From: an uncultured Dehalococcoidia bacterium
Lineage (GTDB): Bacteria; Chloroflexota; Dehalococcoidia; Lucifugimonadales; UBA1123
Direction: 5' to 3'
Assembly: GCA_958296105.1 (NCBI GenBank)
Contig: OY282441.1
Coordinates: 1,089,800 to 1,153,799, forward strand
Length of the DNA: 64,000 nucleotides
Shown piece by piece: positions 53,088-61,972 of this stretch (positions within the stretch are counted from its first letter, which is position 1; the number at the start of each line of letters is the position of its first letter). A model generated the notes under the pieces. It made no database searches, had not been told where the DNA came from, and saw only the letters and a program-made list of their open reading frames with translations. The position numbers and the translations under genes were made by a program.

Positions 53088-54401
53088 ATGGAACATAGCC
53101 CGGAACAGACGAGCGAGCCGGCGCGAGCGCAGCCCGGCGCGGCAAGATCGCGCCGCTTCGGGTGGCTGCGCAAGACGCTGCTGGTCGTCCTCGCGCTCGG
53201 ATTGGTGGTTCCTCGCAGCGACGACCTTCACATAACCCCAGTGGAGCTTATCGCATACGAGCGGCTCTTTTCGCTGGTCGAGTGGGAGGCTGCCAACTTT
53301 CCCAAGAAGTGGATTCACCGCGCAGCCAGTCTGATGCCCGGCTCCAAGCCGTCCAGAGACGAGCGGCTGGCGATCATAGACGAGTACCTAGAGGTGACGC
53401 GCAGGGCGAACAAGGAAGAGCGGCGAATAGAGGGCGCGGCGCAGCTTCGCAGCTTTCGCGGCTCGACTTCAGGGGCGAGGGAGGGCGCGGCGTCGGAGGT
53501 GTATCTCGATGAGCTGCTGGCGCGCAGGCGCGCGCTCCAGCCGGAGGCGGAAGAGGCGGTCGAGGCGGAGGTGAGCGCGGCGCTTGCAGACTTCGGGCTG
53601 CGCTCACGTATCGGGCTGATATGGCCTCCTGTGGACATCAGCTTCGGAGAGCCGCCTACTCTGCTGGTCATATCGCCCCGAGACAGGATCGACATGATAG
53701 GCGGCGTGTTCCTCGACCCTGACATCGAGCCGTTCGAGCGCGACGACGTGGAGAAGAGGGTGCTGGAGGATCTGGACCTCATCGCATACGTGGACAATCT
53801 GGCAGGGCTGGCGACCTTCCCCAACATGGTCAACGATCTGTACACCAAGCGAACCGTGATGAGAACGGCGGCGCACGAGTGGCTTCATGCCTACTGGTTC
53901 TTCGAGCCGTTCGGCAGAAACTACTTCGCATCCGTGGAGATGACCACCCTCAACGAGACCGCGGCTACGCTTGCCGGAAACGAGATAGGCGACATGGTGT
54001 TCGAGCGGATGGGGGGCGATCTCAGCGAGAACGCGCGCCGATACGATGCCGAGCATCGGGTCGATCCGAACTTCACCGGCTTCATGCGCGAGACGCGAAT
54101 AGAGGCGGAGCGTCTGCTCTCCGAGGGCATGGTGGACGAGGCGGAGGAGTACATGCGAAAGCGACAGTGGGAGCTGCGTCTGCGCGGCTACTACATTCGC
54201 AAGCTGAACCAAGCGTACTTCGCCTTCCGCGGTCGCTACGCGGACAGCCCCGAGTCGGTGAGTCCGGTGGGTGAGCAGATGCGCGAGCTGCGCTCGTACA
54301 CGTCCGACGTTGGCGAGTTCATCCACACCATATCGGAGGTCTCGTCTCCGTCCGAATTCGATGCGCTGCTCGATAGGCTGAGGTCCGAGCGCGGGGACTG
54401 A
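53088..54401 (+). CDS. Membrane-anchored HExxH zinc metallopeptidase, unrecognised family
   Basis: 437 residues. A single N-terminal membrane segment (KTLLVVLALGLVV) follows a basic cytoplasmic start, so the body lies outside the membrane. Zinc motif HEWLH begins at residue 263, and NETAATLAG 27 residues on offers the third ligand Glu, the gluzincin layout. Two long Glu/Arg-rich helical regions flank it. I do not recognise a named family; substrate unknown. GTG 53079 is an alternative start three codons upstream; neither has a strong ribosome site. Confidence 0.7.
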   Translation: MEHSPEQTSEPARAQPGAARSRRFGWLRKTLLVVLALGLVVPRSDDLHITPVELIAYERLFSLVEWEAANFPKKWIHRAASLMPGSKPSRDERLAIIDEYLEVTRRANKEERRIEGAAQLRSFRGSTSGAREGAASEVYLDELLARRRALQPEAEEAVEAEVSAALADFGLRSRIGLIWPPVDISFGEPPTLLVISPRDRIDMIGGVFLDPDIEPFERDDVEKRVLEDLDLIAYVDNLAGLATFPNMVNDLYTKRTVMRTAAHEWLHAYWFFEPFGRNYFASVEMTTLNETAATLAGNEIGDMVFERMGGDLSENARRYDAEHRVDPNFTGFMRETRIEAERLLSEGMVDEAEEYMRKRQWELRLRGYYIRKLNQAYFAFRGRYADSPESVSPVGEQMRELRSYTSDVGEFIHTISEVSSPSEFDALLDRLRSERGD

Positions 54402-54489
54402 AAGCGGCGCGGATGCGCAGGATCGGGATAACGAGAGGGGCAACAGCCTGACTGCCGAACTCCGAGCGCGGCTCGGCATCCCGTCTACT

Positions 54490-54598
54490 CTGCGCATCCA
54501 TCCCTATAATAGAACAATAGAACGCACTATCCCGCGCCTCAGCCAAAACAGCTATGCCTCGACTGCGCACCCATCCCTATAATGGAACAATAGAACGC
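54490..54598. repeat. 36-bp direct duplication next to the arylsulfotransferase 3' end
   Basis: 54490-54525 and 54563-54598 match at all but two positions, offset 73 bp; each contains TCCCTATAAT and AGAACAATAGAACGC. The second copy abuts the stop of the minus-strand gene. Confidence 0.9.
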
Positions 54599-55717
54599 TC
54601 ACATAACCCCCATTACCCTGTTCAGGTTGGCGTGGCGCGCAGGGTCGAGATCGCGGCCCGTGAATCCGGGGAAGTCGGGCGCGTAGCGGTGGACTCTGAA
54701 CGTGGAGTTGCTCGGGTTCTCTCCGCTGCGGTCAGGGGTGAAGAACGGGTTGACGAACTCCCAGACGATCTCGCCGCGCCGCGTGACCTCGAAGATGCGG
54801 CCGTGCGCGCCCTCGCAGATGAGCGTGTTGCCGTTCGGCAGCCTGTCCGCTCCGCTGATGTAGGAGCTGTAGAAAGACACAGGCGGGCTGCCCTCGTAGG
54901 TCCACTCTATCTGGCTGGTCTCCGGGTTGACCTCGATCACCCGCGATGCCGCGCGCCCCCTGGAGTGGGTGCCGTTGTCGAATACGAGGATGTTTCCGCT
55001 GTCCAGATGGGTGGCGTGGTGCTGGTGGCTAATCTCTCCGGCGCCCCATTTCCAGGTGACGTCGCCGGTCTCGCGCGAGACGATGGCGATGCTGCTGGTC
55101 TGTCGGAAGCTGAGCAGGAAATCGTTCCCGTTGGTGAGGCTCAGGGAGTTGGAATGTGTCCACTCGCGCCGACCTTCGAGGGGGCAGATCACGTCCTCTT
55201 CGACGCTCAGCTTCTCCCATATCTTCCACTCGCCCGATGTGTGTCCGTCCGTGTCGACTTCTCGGATCGTGTCTCCGAGCATGTGGATCGGGTCTTGCGG
55301 GTCTCGGTATCCGCCCCTGACGCGCGCGGACAGATCGGCGGGCATCGGCTCCCATCTCAGGTAGAGAGTCTCCCCAGTCAGCGCGCGCTCTTGGTCGTGG
55401 TGCATCCAAGGGTCTCTGTGTTCCCACACCTTCACGCCGTCCCAGCTCAGCTCCACGATGGAGCCGCCGGAGCCGCCCAGTCCGCGCGTGCTCTCGAAAT
55501 CGGGAGGAAGTGGAGTCCGCACCAGCAGATTGCCGTTCGGCAGCAGAACCGCGTAGCTGATCCCCTCGTGATAGTCCCACCTGTGGCACACGCGCCCTTC
55601 CATATCCAGCAGCGCCGCGAACTTGCCGGAGTTGGTGAACACCAGAGTGTATCCCTTGCAGGACAGCATCGGCGAGTGGTGGATAAGGCCCACCTTATGA
55701 TGTATGGACCAGCCCAT
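54599..55717 (-). CDS. Arylsulfotransferase (ASST)-like beta-propeller protein
   Basis: 372 residues. Repeated blade motifs with LLPNGNLLVR, LTNGNDFLLSFR, LDSGNILVFDNGTH and RLPNGNTLICEGAHG, where N-G-N turns end each blade, and conserved His in WTHSNSLSL and SHQHHATHL, where ASST enzymes place catalytic and substrate His residues. They move sulfate between phenolic compounds. No signal peptide is evident, unusual for periplasmic AssT. ATG 55717 follows GAGAGAAAG. Confidence 0.83.
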   Translation of the reverse strand: MGWSIHHKVGLIHHSPMLSCKGYTLVFTNSGKFAALLDMEGRVCHRWDYHEGISYAVLLPNGNLLVRTPLPPDFESTRGLGGSGGSIVELSWDGVKVWEHRDPWMHHDQERALTGETLYLRWEPMPADLSARVRGGYRDPQDPIHMLGDTIREVDTDGHTSGEWKIWEKLSVEEDVICPLEGRREWTHSNSLSLTNGNDFLLSFRQTSSIAIVSRETGDVTWKWGAGEISHQHHATHLDSGNILVFDNGTHSRGRAASRVIEVNPETSQIEWTYEGSPPVSFYSSYISGADRLPNGNTLICEGAHGRIFEVTRRGEIVWEFVNPFFTPDRSGENPSNSTFRVHRYAPDFPGFTGRDLDPARHANLNRVMGVM

Positions 55718-55741
55718 GGTTCTTTCTCTCAGGGTTAGGGA

Positions 55742-56683
55742 CTAGAGCGCAAGGTCCAGCGCTGGCTGTCTGGCGGTCTGCGATGCTGGGCAATGGTGAG
55801 ATTGCCGCTCCAGTCTTTCGATGGCTTTTCGGTGAAACTCCGGCTCTATCTCGAAGCCTATGAAGCGGCGGTTCAAGCGCATCGCCGCCACCGCGGTAGT
55901 CCCGCTTCCCATGAACGGATCGAGAACCGTGTGATCTTCACGTGTAGTCAGCTCGATGAGGAACTCCATGAGCTGAAGCGGCTTTTGCGTATCGTGGATA
56001 CGCCGTTCGCCCTTTCGGAATCCAAATTCAAGTAAATTAGTCGGATTGCCGCCGCACGCTTCGATGTTCATAGCCCCTACGCCATGTTCCAAGACATTAT
56101 CCGCTATCGTTCCGCCGATTCTATAAGGTTTTATGAACCATGCGACAGGTTCGTAAATGGGAGCTAGATTCCCGACACGCCATCCTCGCCACGTATGGGC
56201 TGTGTCCATCATGCCGCGCCGTTCGTAAATTACGCTCAGCCGCTGCGCCCTGCGATGCGCCGCCTCCTTCTTCCAAGCGAGGATATCTTTGAGAAGGAAT
56301 CCGCTGTTCTCGAATGCGTTGACGACCCTGTGAATAGTGCGTCTCGCGCCGAATACGAAGGCCGACGCTCCGCTCTTCAGCTTTGGGAAAGCCATTCTAA
56401 CCCAAGACTCGCACCATTCTTGATATTCCCTGCCCGCGTTTCTATCCGCTTGCGACCAGCCGTTGATGGGCTTGCCCCTACGCTCGAACCCCGACTTGCC
56501 AATTTGCGCCGGTGACTGGCCCAGCAATGCCGAGTTGGTATTGCTGTGAAGAACATCCCAGTCATCGAGATTTATGCCATAAGGAATATCCGAAAGAAGA
56601 AGATCCACGCTGCTGTCCGAAAGCGAGGGGATGTGTTCTTTGCAGTCGGCGAGGGCTATCTTGTCGAGGTATGCGTGGTTCAT
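55742..56683 (-). CDS. DNA methyltransferase of a HindIII-like restriction-modification system
   Basis: 313 residues. Catalytic motif IV is DIPY (residues 32-35) near the N-terminus and the AdoMet motif DPFMGSGTTAVAA lies near the C-terminus, the beta-class order; NDMLAW-type motif VIII is DILAWKK. Expected to methylate adenine (or cytosine N4) in the site cut by its partner. ATG 56683 lies 4 nt after the nuclease stop. AT-richer than flanks. Confidence 0.88.
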   Translation of the reverse strand: MNHAYLDKIALADCKEHIPSLSDSSVDLLLSDIPYGINLDDWDVLHSNTNSALLGQSPAQIGKSGFERRGKPINGWSQADRNAGREYQEWCESWVRMAFPKLKSGASAFVFGARRTIHRVVNAFENSGFLLKDILAWKKEAAHRRAQRLSVIYERRGMMDTAHTWRGWRVGNLAPIYEPVAWFIKPYRIGGTIADNVLEHGVGAMNIEACGGNPTNLLEFGFRKGERRIHDTQKPLQLMEFLIELTTREDHTVLDPFMGSGTTAVAAMRLNRRFIGFEIEPEFHRKAIERLERQSHHCPASQTARQPALDLAL

Positions 56684-56687
56684 GGGT

Positions 56688-57638
56688 TCATTCGATCTCC
56701 AACAGACCTCTATCCGCAACGGACTCTACGACTCTCACCTTATTGTCTATTCTGCGCCACCGAATCACTTCTCGAATCGCATCGCTGCGGGATAACTTCA
56801 TAATGCGCTCGCGTTCTCCCGCCAGAAAGCCAAGCGCCTCGTCTCGCCCTATGCGGATCGATTCCACTGAGGCTATCTTCTCTTGTCGCCAGAGGTCGGC
56901 TGTACCATCTGCCGCGTCCAGCATCTTTCGGTTTAACGCCTGCCAATACAAGTTCGCGCTCTTTGATGGATTCATGGCTTCTACGGTTCGAAAGATATCG
57001 AGCAGCAGCTCGATAGCCCTGCGCTGTCCTGCTGTCTCGGCATATCTAACAAGTACCGCAAGGTGCGTGTAGGTATAGACACAGACCGATCTGCTTGCGG
57101 CTTGTTGGTATATCTGGCTTATTCGAGAAGGCAGCTGGTACACGGGACACACAATCATGGCGAAAGGCTTGCCATGTTTCCAGTTGTCCATGGCCAGCAC
57201 TTTGAAATCTTTTTGGTTCTTGGCTGTACGGCTCATGCGAAATGCTTTAGCATCTGCCACGAAGCTGTAATCATCGCATACACACTCGACATCGGCGGAG
57301 TCAGCGCGCTCCCTCAAGACCAAACTGGTAAATCCCATAGAGGCGTAAGCTGCGGAGATTACAACGTCCGTGTACTTGGAATACAACTTCTCCTCACTGC
57401 TGTCGTGATCGTAACTTTCGGGGATTGCGCCGCAAAGTCTGAGATGCGAAAGCAACGGCGAGATGCCGTCTCGTTCTATTTCCTCGGCTATCTCGCGTTC
57501 TACACGATCCGAGCCTATAACGAAGTCGCCGCTCAGCCGCCTGATCTCTTCGATCCAGAATCTTCGCCTGTTTACGTCTTGCTCTGTGACCGTCGTCATA
57601 TCCACGTTCAGCCGTTCCAGTTCTGCGAAACGTGGCAT
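56688..57638 (-). CDS. Type II restriction endonuclease, HindIII family
   Basis: 316 residues from ATG 57638 (303 from ATG 57599; HindIII has 300). The block VADAKAFRMSRTAKNQKDF is almost the same as in HindIII, and PD-(D/E)XK residues line up: Glu83 (EEKLYSK), Asp116 (ADVECV), Asp129 and Lys131 (ADAK). It should cut a HindIII-like site, AAGCTT by analogy. Sits upstream of its methyltransferase and 41 bp after the sulfurtransferase end. The longer open frame upstream is antisense to that gene and is rejected. Confidence 0.9.
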   Translation of the reverse strand: MPRFAELERLNVDMTTVTEQDVNRRRFWIEEIRRLSGDFVIGSDRVEREIAEEIERDGISPLLSHLRLCGAIPESYDHDSSEEKLYSKYTDVVISAAYASMGFTSLVLRERADSADVECVCDDYSFVADAKAFRMSRTAKNQKDFKVLAMDNWKHGKPFAMIVCPVYQLPSRISQIYQQAASRSVCVYTYTHLAVLVRYAETAGQRRAIELLLDIFRTVEAMNPSKSANLYWQALNRKMLDAADGTADLWRQEKIASVESIRIGRDEALGFLAGERERIMKLSRSDAIREVIRWRRIDNKVRVVESVADRGLLEIE

Positions 57639-57679
57639 AGGGCGCCGGACTTGCGACGCCCTATGCTCGCCGCTCCTGT

Positions 57680-58528
57680 CTAGACCTCCAACGGCGTGTG
57701 TTCGCGGTTTGCCCACTCGCCCATGGAGCCGTCGTAGTTGCGCGTTCTGTCGTAGCCGAGAAGCCGCAGGGTGAACACTCCGTGCGCCGCACGGATTCCA
57801 CCCTGTCAATAGGTGACGACGTTCTTGTCGGGAGTCACCCCGAGGGGTTCGAGCAGCGCCCGAAGCTCTGCGGCAGGCTTGAACGTTCGATGCCTGTCTT
57901 CGGTGATCAGGTTCAGCCATTCCAGATGCACCGCGCCGGGAATGCGACCTGCGCGCGCGTTGCCCCTGTCGCTGGAGCCGTCCCACTCGCCATCCGAGCG
58001 CACGTCCAGGAACACCGTATCGGGGTTTCCGACCTGCCCAAGTCCGTAGTCGAGCGAGCATACCAGCGAGTCGTCGGCGCGCGGGGTGAACGTCACCGAT
58101 CCGACGGCCGGCGGCCTGTCTATGGAGATGGGGCGGCCTTCGTCCACCCACTTCTTCCAGCCGCCGTTCAGCACCCTTACGCTGGTGTGTCCGTAGTAGT
58201 TCAAGACCCACCAGAAGCGTGTGGAGTAGAGGCTGCCGGAGTTGTCGTAGGCGACCACTAGGGTATCGTCTCCAATGCCCATCTCCTCCATCAGACCTTT
58301 CATCACGTCCGGCTCCGCCACCAGCGGATATTCTCGCGGGGCGGACGGGTAATCGGGGTGCTTGATGTAGTGGTGGACGCGAATGCCCACGGCGTTCCTG
58401 ACGTGGGCGCGCAGGTACAGATCGAACTCGTCGCAATCCACGATTCGGATGTTTTCATCGTCCAGACGCTCTGCCAGCCACTCGGTGGATGCCAAGAGCT
58501 CGGGGCGGGCGTAACCTTGTTCTGTCAT
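57680..58528 (-). CDS. Thiosulfate sulfurtransferase (rhodanese), probable selenoprotein with Sec241
   Basis: Two tandem rhodanese domains, 282 residues if TGA 57808-57806 is read as selenocysteine, the usual family length; 240 if it is a stop. The N-terminal domain (LLASTEWLAERLDDENIRIVDC) is the inactive one. The C-terminal domain ends NVVTY, then TGA, then QGGIRAAHGVFTLRLLGYDR and the standard terminal NYDGSMGEWANR, closing with TAG. TGA sits exactly where the catalytic Cys of TYC-x-x-G-x-R-A belongs. A two-part hairpin begins at the next base. ATG 58528 has GGAGG 8 nt upstream. A plain nonsense mutation is the alternative but would not explain the hairpin or the intact tail. Confidence 0.88.
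57767..57805 (-). ncRNA. SECIS-like hairpin directly after the in-frame UGA
   Basis: On the minus strand CAGGGTG (57805-57799) pairs with CACCCTG (57773-57767), and inside it TCCGTGC pairs with GCACGGA around a GGC loop; internal loops are GAA and GTGTT. The apical loop starts 17 nt after UGA and begins with G, meeting the bacterial SECIS model (loop 16-37 nt downstream, early G, long upper stem). Confidence 0.8.
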
Positions 58529-58670
58529 TGGTGCGCCTCCATTCGGTTCAGTCGTCCTAGCCGTCGTGGAACGAGCCGACGTCCGCCGGTGTATCGGTGA
58601 GCCGCCGCCGTCAGCGGTATTGTAGCACTATCCATAGCGCAGCGGCCCATAGCGCAGCGGCGCGCGGCGC

Positions 58671-58699
58671 ATGACTATCGCCCGAAATCCGTCTATAAT
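58671..58699 (+). promoter_or_regulatory. Sigma-70 promoter of the BNR propeller gene
   Basis: ATGACT (58671-58676), 17 bp, consensus TATAAT (58694-58699), 40 bp before the ATG. Divergent from the sulfurtransferase gene. Confidence 0.6.
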
Positions 58700-58738
58700 C
58701 AGCCTTACACGACAAACCTCAGCGGGAGGCGCGCCGCC

Positions 58739-61700
58739 ATGACCATTTCCCACAGCGACATAGACCCCAAGATGCTCAGCGCGCTGGAGTGGCGCTGCAT
58801 CGGACCGCCGAGGGGCGGGCGCGTGGTGGCAGTCGCCGGCGACCCTAAAGACATCGGCACGTTCTACTTCGGCGCGTGCGCCGGGGGCGTGTGGAAGACA
58901 TACGACGGCGGCACGTACTGGGAGAACGTCTCGGACGGCTACTTCGAGACGGCATCGGTGGGGGCTATCGCCGTCTCCGACTCCGATCCGTCAGTCGTGT
59001 ACGCGGGCATGGGCGAGGCGTGCATCAGGCTGGACGTGACCCACGGCGACGGCGTATACGGGTCTACGGACGCCGGACGCTCATGGAAGCATCTGGGACT
59101 GGAGGACACGCGCCACATCTCGCGCGTGAGAATCCACCCATCCAACCCGGACATCGTCTACGTGGGCGCGCTCGGACACGCCTTCGGGCCGAACGAGCAG
59201 CGCGGGGTGTTCAGGTCGACCAACGGGGGCGGAGACTGGGAGCGCGTCCTGTTCAAGAGCGAGAACGCAGGCGCGGCGGATCTTGCCATAGACTCGAACA
59301 ATCCGCGCATCCTGTTCGCCTCGATATGGCAGGCGCGGCGCAATTTCTGGAACATGAGCAGCGGGGGGCCGGACAGCGGTCTGTGGCGCAGCATGGACGG
59401 AGGGGACACATGGGAAGACGTGTCCGCCAAGTCGGGGCTGCCCGAAGGGCCGTTCGGTCGCATCGGCGTGTCCATCGCGTCATCGAAGCCGGGCCGAGTC
59501 TATGCCACGATAGAGGCGCGCAAGCCGGGCGTCTTCAGATCGGACGACTACGGAGACACCTGGCAGCTGGTCTCGGACGACCACGATCTACAGGGCCGCC
59601 CCTGGTACTATCAGCACATCTTCGCCGACCCGGTGGACGCCGACACGGTATGGGTTCTCAACTATGGGGCGTGGAAGTCCATAGACGCGGGGGCTACGTG
59701 GGACGAGGTGAACACTCCGCACGGCGACAACCACGATCTGTGGATAGACGCGCGCAACCCCCAGCGCATGATAGAGGGCAACGACGGCGGCGCGTGTGTC
59801 AGCTTCAACGGCGGCGACACCTTTTCGACCATCTACAACCAGCTCACGGCGCAGTTCTACCACGTGACGACCGACAATCAGATCCCCTACCGCGTCTATG
59901 GAACGCAGCAGGACAACAGCGCGATCAGCGTGCCGTCCCGCTCGCACAAGGGCGGGATTCCGTGGAACGACTGCTATACGGTGGGCAGCTCCGAGAGTGG
60001 CTATATCGTGGTGGATCCGAACGACCCCAACGTGGTGATATCCGGGGCAATCGGCTCATCGCCGGGCGGGGGCGGCAACATGCTGCGCTACGACCACGCC
60101 AGCGGGCAGGTGCGAATAATCACCGTCTGGCCCGAGATGAACACCGGGTTCGGGCCGGTGGACGCCAAGTACAGGTTTCAGTGGACGTATCCGATCATGT
60201 TCTCCCCGCACGACTCCAGCGTCCTGTACGCCGCGGGCAACATCGTCTTTCGCTCCAACGATCAGGGAGGGAGCTGGGAGGCGATCAGCCCAGACCTCAC
60301 GCGCAACGATCCGACCAAGCTACAGCCCTCCGGCGGCGATGTGACGGGCGACGCATCCGGAGCCGAGACGTACTGTACGGTGTTCTCGTTCGTGGAGTCG
60401 CCCCACGAGCGGGGCGTGTTCTGGGCGGGGTCGGACGACGGCCTCGTACACATCTCGAAGGACGGCGGCGCAAGCTGGCAAGACGTCACGCCGTCTCAGC
60501 TCGAAGAGTGGACGCGAATCGACATGATAGAGGTCTCGCCCCACGATCCGGCGACGGCGTACATGTGCGCCACGCGCTACAAGCTCGACGACAACCGGCC
60601 GTTCCTGTTCAAGACACCGGACTACGGCCAGACGTGGGCATCTATCACGGGCAACCTGCCGGACGATGACTTCACGCGCTGCATCCGCGAGGACACGGAG
60701 CGCGCGGGGATGCTGTACGCGGGCACCGAGACGGGAGTTTATCTGTCCTTCGACGACGGTCAGTCGTGGCTCTCCATGAGAGCCAACCTGCCCGTCGTCC
60801 CCGTGTACGACATGGTGATCGCGGACGACGATCTGGTGGCTGCCACGCACGGGCGCAGCTTCTGGATACTGGACGACCTGAGCCAGCTGAGGCAGGTATC
60901 GGGGGCGCTCGCCGACGCCGACGCGCATCTCATCGAACCCGCTACGAAGGTGCGCATGGCAGCGCCCTTCAGAGGCCGCGCAGGGAGCAGGAAGAAGAAC
61001 TACCAGCTGGCGCTGGGGGCGGCGGTGGGGTTCGTGGACGTGGAGGGTCCGAGCGGTGAGATCGAGCGCAAGTTCCTAGACGCGGGCGCGAACCCGCCTG
61101 CGGGCGTCCGCGTGTGGTACTGGCTGAAGAGCAAGCCGGTCGACGATGTGACGCTCACGTTCATGGATGACAAGGGCGCGGAGATCGAGACGTTCTCCAG
61201 CGCGGAGAGCGACCGGGACGATGACTCCCGAGCGCGGCGCATACAGGCGGAGGCGGGGATGAACCGCTTCGACTGGAATATGCGCTACCCGGGGCCGAGC
61301 AAGGTTCCCGGAGACAAGACCACCGAGGGCAGCCTGCGAGGCCCGCTCGCGCCTCCGGGGACATATCAGGTCAGGCTGACGGTGGGCGAGCAGTCGCACA
61401 CGCAGAGCTTCGACATGGTGAAGGACCCTCGCGTTTCGGCTACGCAGGAGGATTTCGAGGCGCAGTTCGATCTGCTCATACGGATTCGGGACAAGCTGTC
61501 GGAGACGCACGACAACATCAACCGCCTTCGCAGCGCGCGCGCTCAGGTGGAGGAGTGGGCGAAACGGGCGAAGGGGAGCGCCGCGGAGGAGCCGGTATCG
61601 AGCGCGGCGGAGTCGATAGGGGCCAAGCTAGGCGAAATCGAATCTGCGCTGATCCAGACGGAATACAGGGGGGCGCGCGACCGCCTCCACCTGCCGATAC

Positions 61701-61915
61701 GCTGGAACGCCAAGCTCGCCGGGCTGGTTCCGGTGGTGGCAGCCGCCGATTTCAAGCCGCCACAGCAGGCATACGATGTGTTCGCCGAGTTCTCGGAGAC
61801 TCTGGATAGCCACTTCGCATCCCTGCATCAGGCGCTGAGCCAAGACCTAGACGAGTTCCAGAATCTACTGGCAGAGCTGGAGGTGCCGGCTATCGCGCCG
61901 AGCGCAGGGGTCTAG
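58739..61915 (+). CDS. Large BNR/sortilin-like beta-propeller protein (glycosyl hydrolase-like)
   Basis: 1058 residues. At least eight Asp-box blades (S-x-D-x-G-x-x-W: STDAGRSW, SMDGGDTW, SDDYGDTW, SIDAGATW, SNDQGGSW, SKDGGASW and similar) in two propellers across residues 20-690, then a beta-sandwich region (about 740-890) and a helical C-terminus with coiled-coil character. This is the VPS10/sortilin-like WD40/YVTN/BNR family common in environmental bacteria. No signal peptide is seen, which is odd since most relatives are exported. ATG 58739 follows GGGAGG. Ligand or substrate unknown; catalytic residues not assignable. Confidence 0.85.
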   Translation: MTISHSDIDPKMLSALEWRCIGPPRGGRVVAVAGDPKDIGTFYFGACAGGVWKTYDGGTYWENVSDGYFETASVGAIAVSDSDPSVVYAGMGEACIRLDVTHGDGVYGSTDAGRSWKHLGLEDTRHISRVRIHPSNPDIVYVGALGHAFGPNEQRGVFRSTNGGGDWERVLFKSENAGAADLAIDSNNPRILFASIWQARRNFWNMSSGGPDSGLWRSMDGGDTWEDVSAKSGLPEGPFGRIGVSIASSKPGRVYATIEARKPGVFRSDDYGDTWQLVSDDHDLQGRPWYYQHIFADPVDADTVWVLNYGAWKSIDAGATWDEVNTPHGDNHDLWIDARNPQRMIEGNDGGACVSFNGGDTFSTIYNQLTAQFYHVTTDNQIPYRVYGTQQDNSAISVPSRSHKGGIPWNDCYTVGSSESGYIVVDPNDPNVVISGAIGSSPGGGGNMLRYDHASGQVRIITVWPEMNTGFGPVDAKYRFQWTYPIMFSPHDSSVLYAAGNIVFRSNDQGGSWEAISPDLTRNDPTKLQPSGGDVTGDASGAETYCTVFSFVESPHERGVFWAGSDDGLVHISKDGGASWQDVTPSQLEEWTRIDMIEVSPHDPATAYMCATRYKLDDNRPFLFKTPDYGQTWASITGNLPDDDFTRCIREDTERAGMLYAGTETGVYLSFDDGQSWLSMRANLPVVPVYDMVIADDDLVAATHGRSFWILDDLSQLRQVSGALADADAHLIEPATKVRMAAPFRGRAGSRKKNYQLALGAAVGFVDVEGPSGEIERKFLDAGANPPAGVRVWYWLKSKPVDDVTLTFMDDKGAEIETFSSAESDRDDDSRARRIQAEAGMNRFDWNMRYPGPSKVPGDKTTEGSLRGPLAPPGTYQVRLTVGEQSHTQSFDMVKDPRVSATQEDFEAQFDLLIRIRDKLSETHDNINRLRSARAQVEEWAKRAKGSAAEEPVSSAAESIGAKLGEIESALIQTEYRGARDRLHLPIRWNAKLAGLVPVVAAADFKPPQQAYDVFAEFSETLDSHFASLHQALSQDLDEFQNLLAELEVPAIAPSAGV

Positions 61916-61972
61916 CTTCGGGTTCGCGCCATCAGGCGCGGACTCCGAGCCGACCCGGAAAGAGAGAGAACG

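Noticed and set aside
57806-57808. Sulfurtransferase as a truncated pseudogene
   Set aside because: The frame stays open for 41 conserved codons after TGA, TGA replaces precisely the catalytic Cys, and a SECIS-like hairpin follows; decay would not give this combination.
56688-58436. 582-codon minus-strand frame extending the restriction enzyme
   Set aside because: The upstream part overlaps the sulfurtransferase in another frame; HindIII-like sequence starts near 57638.
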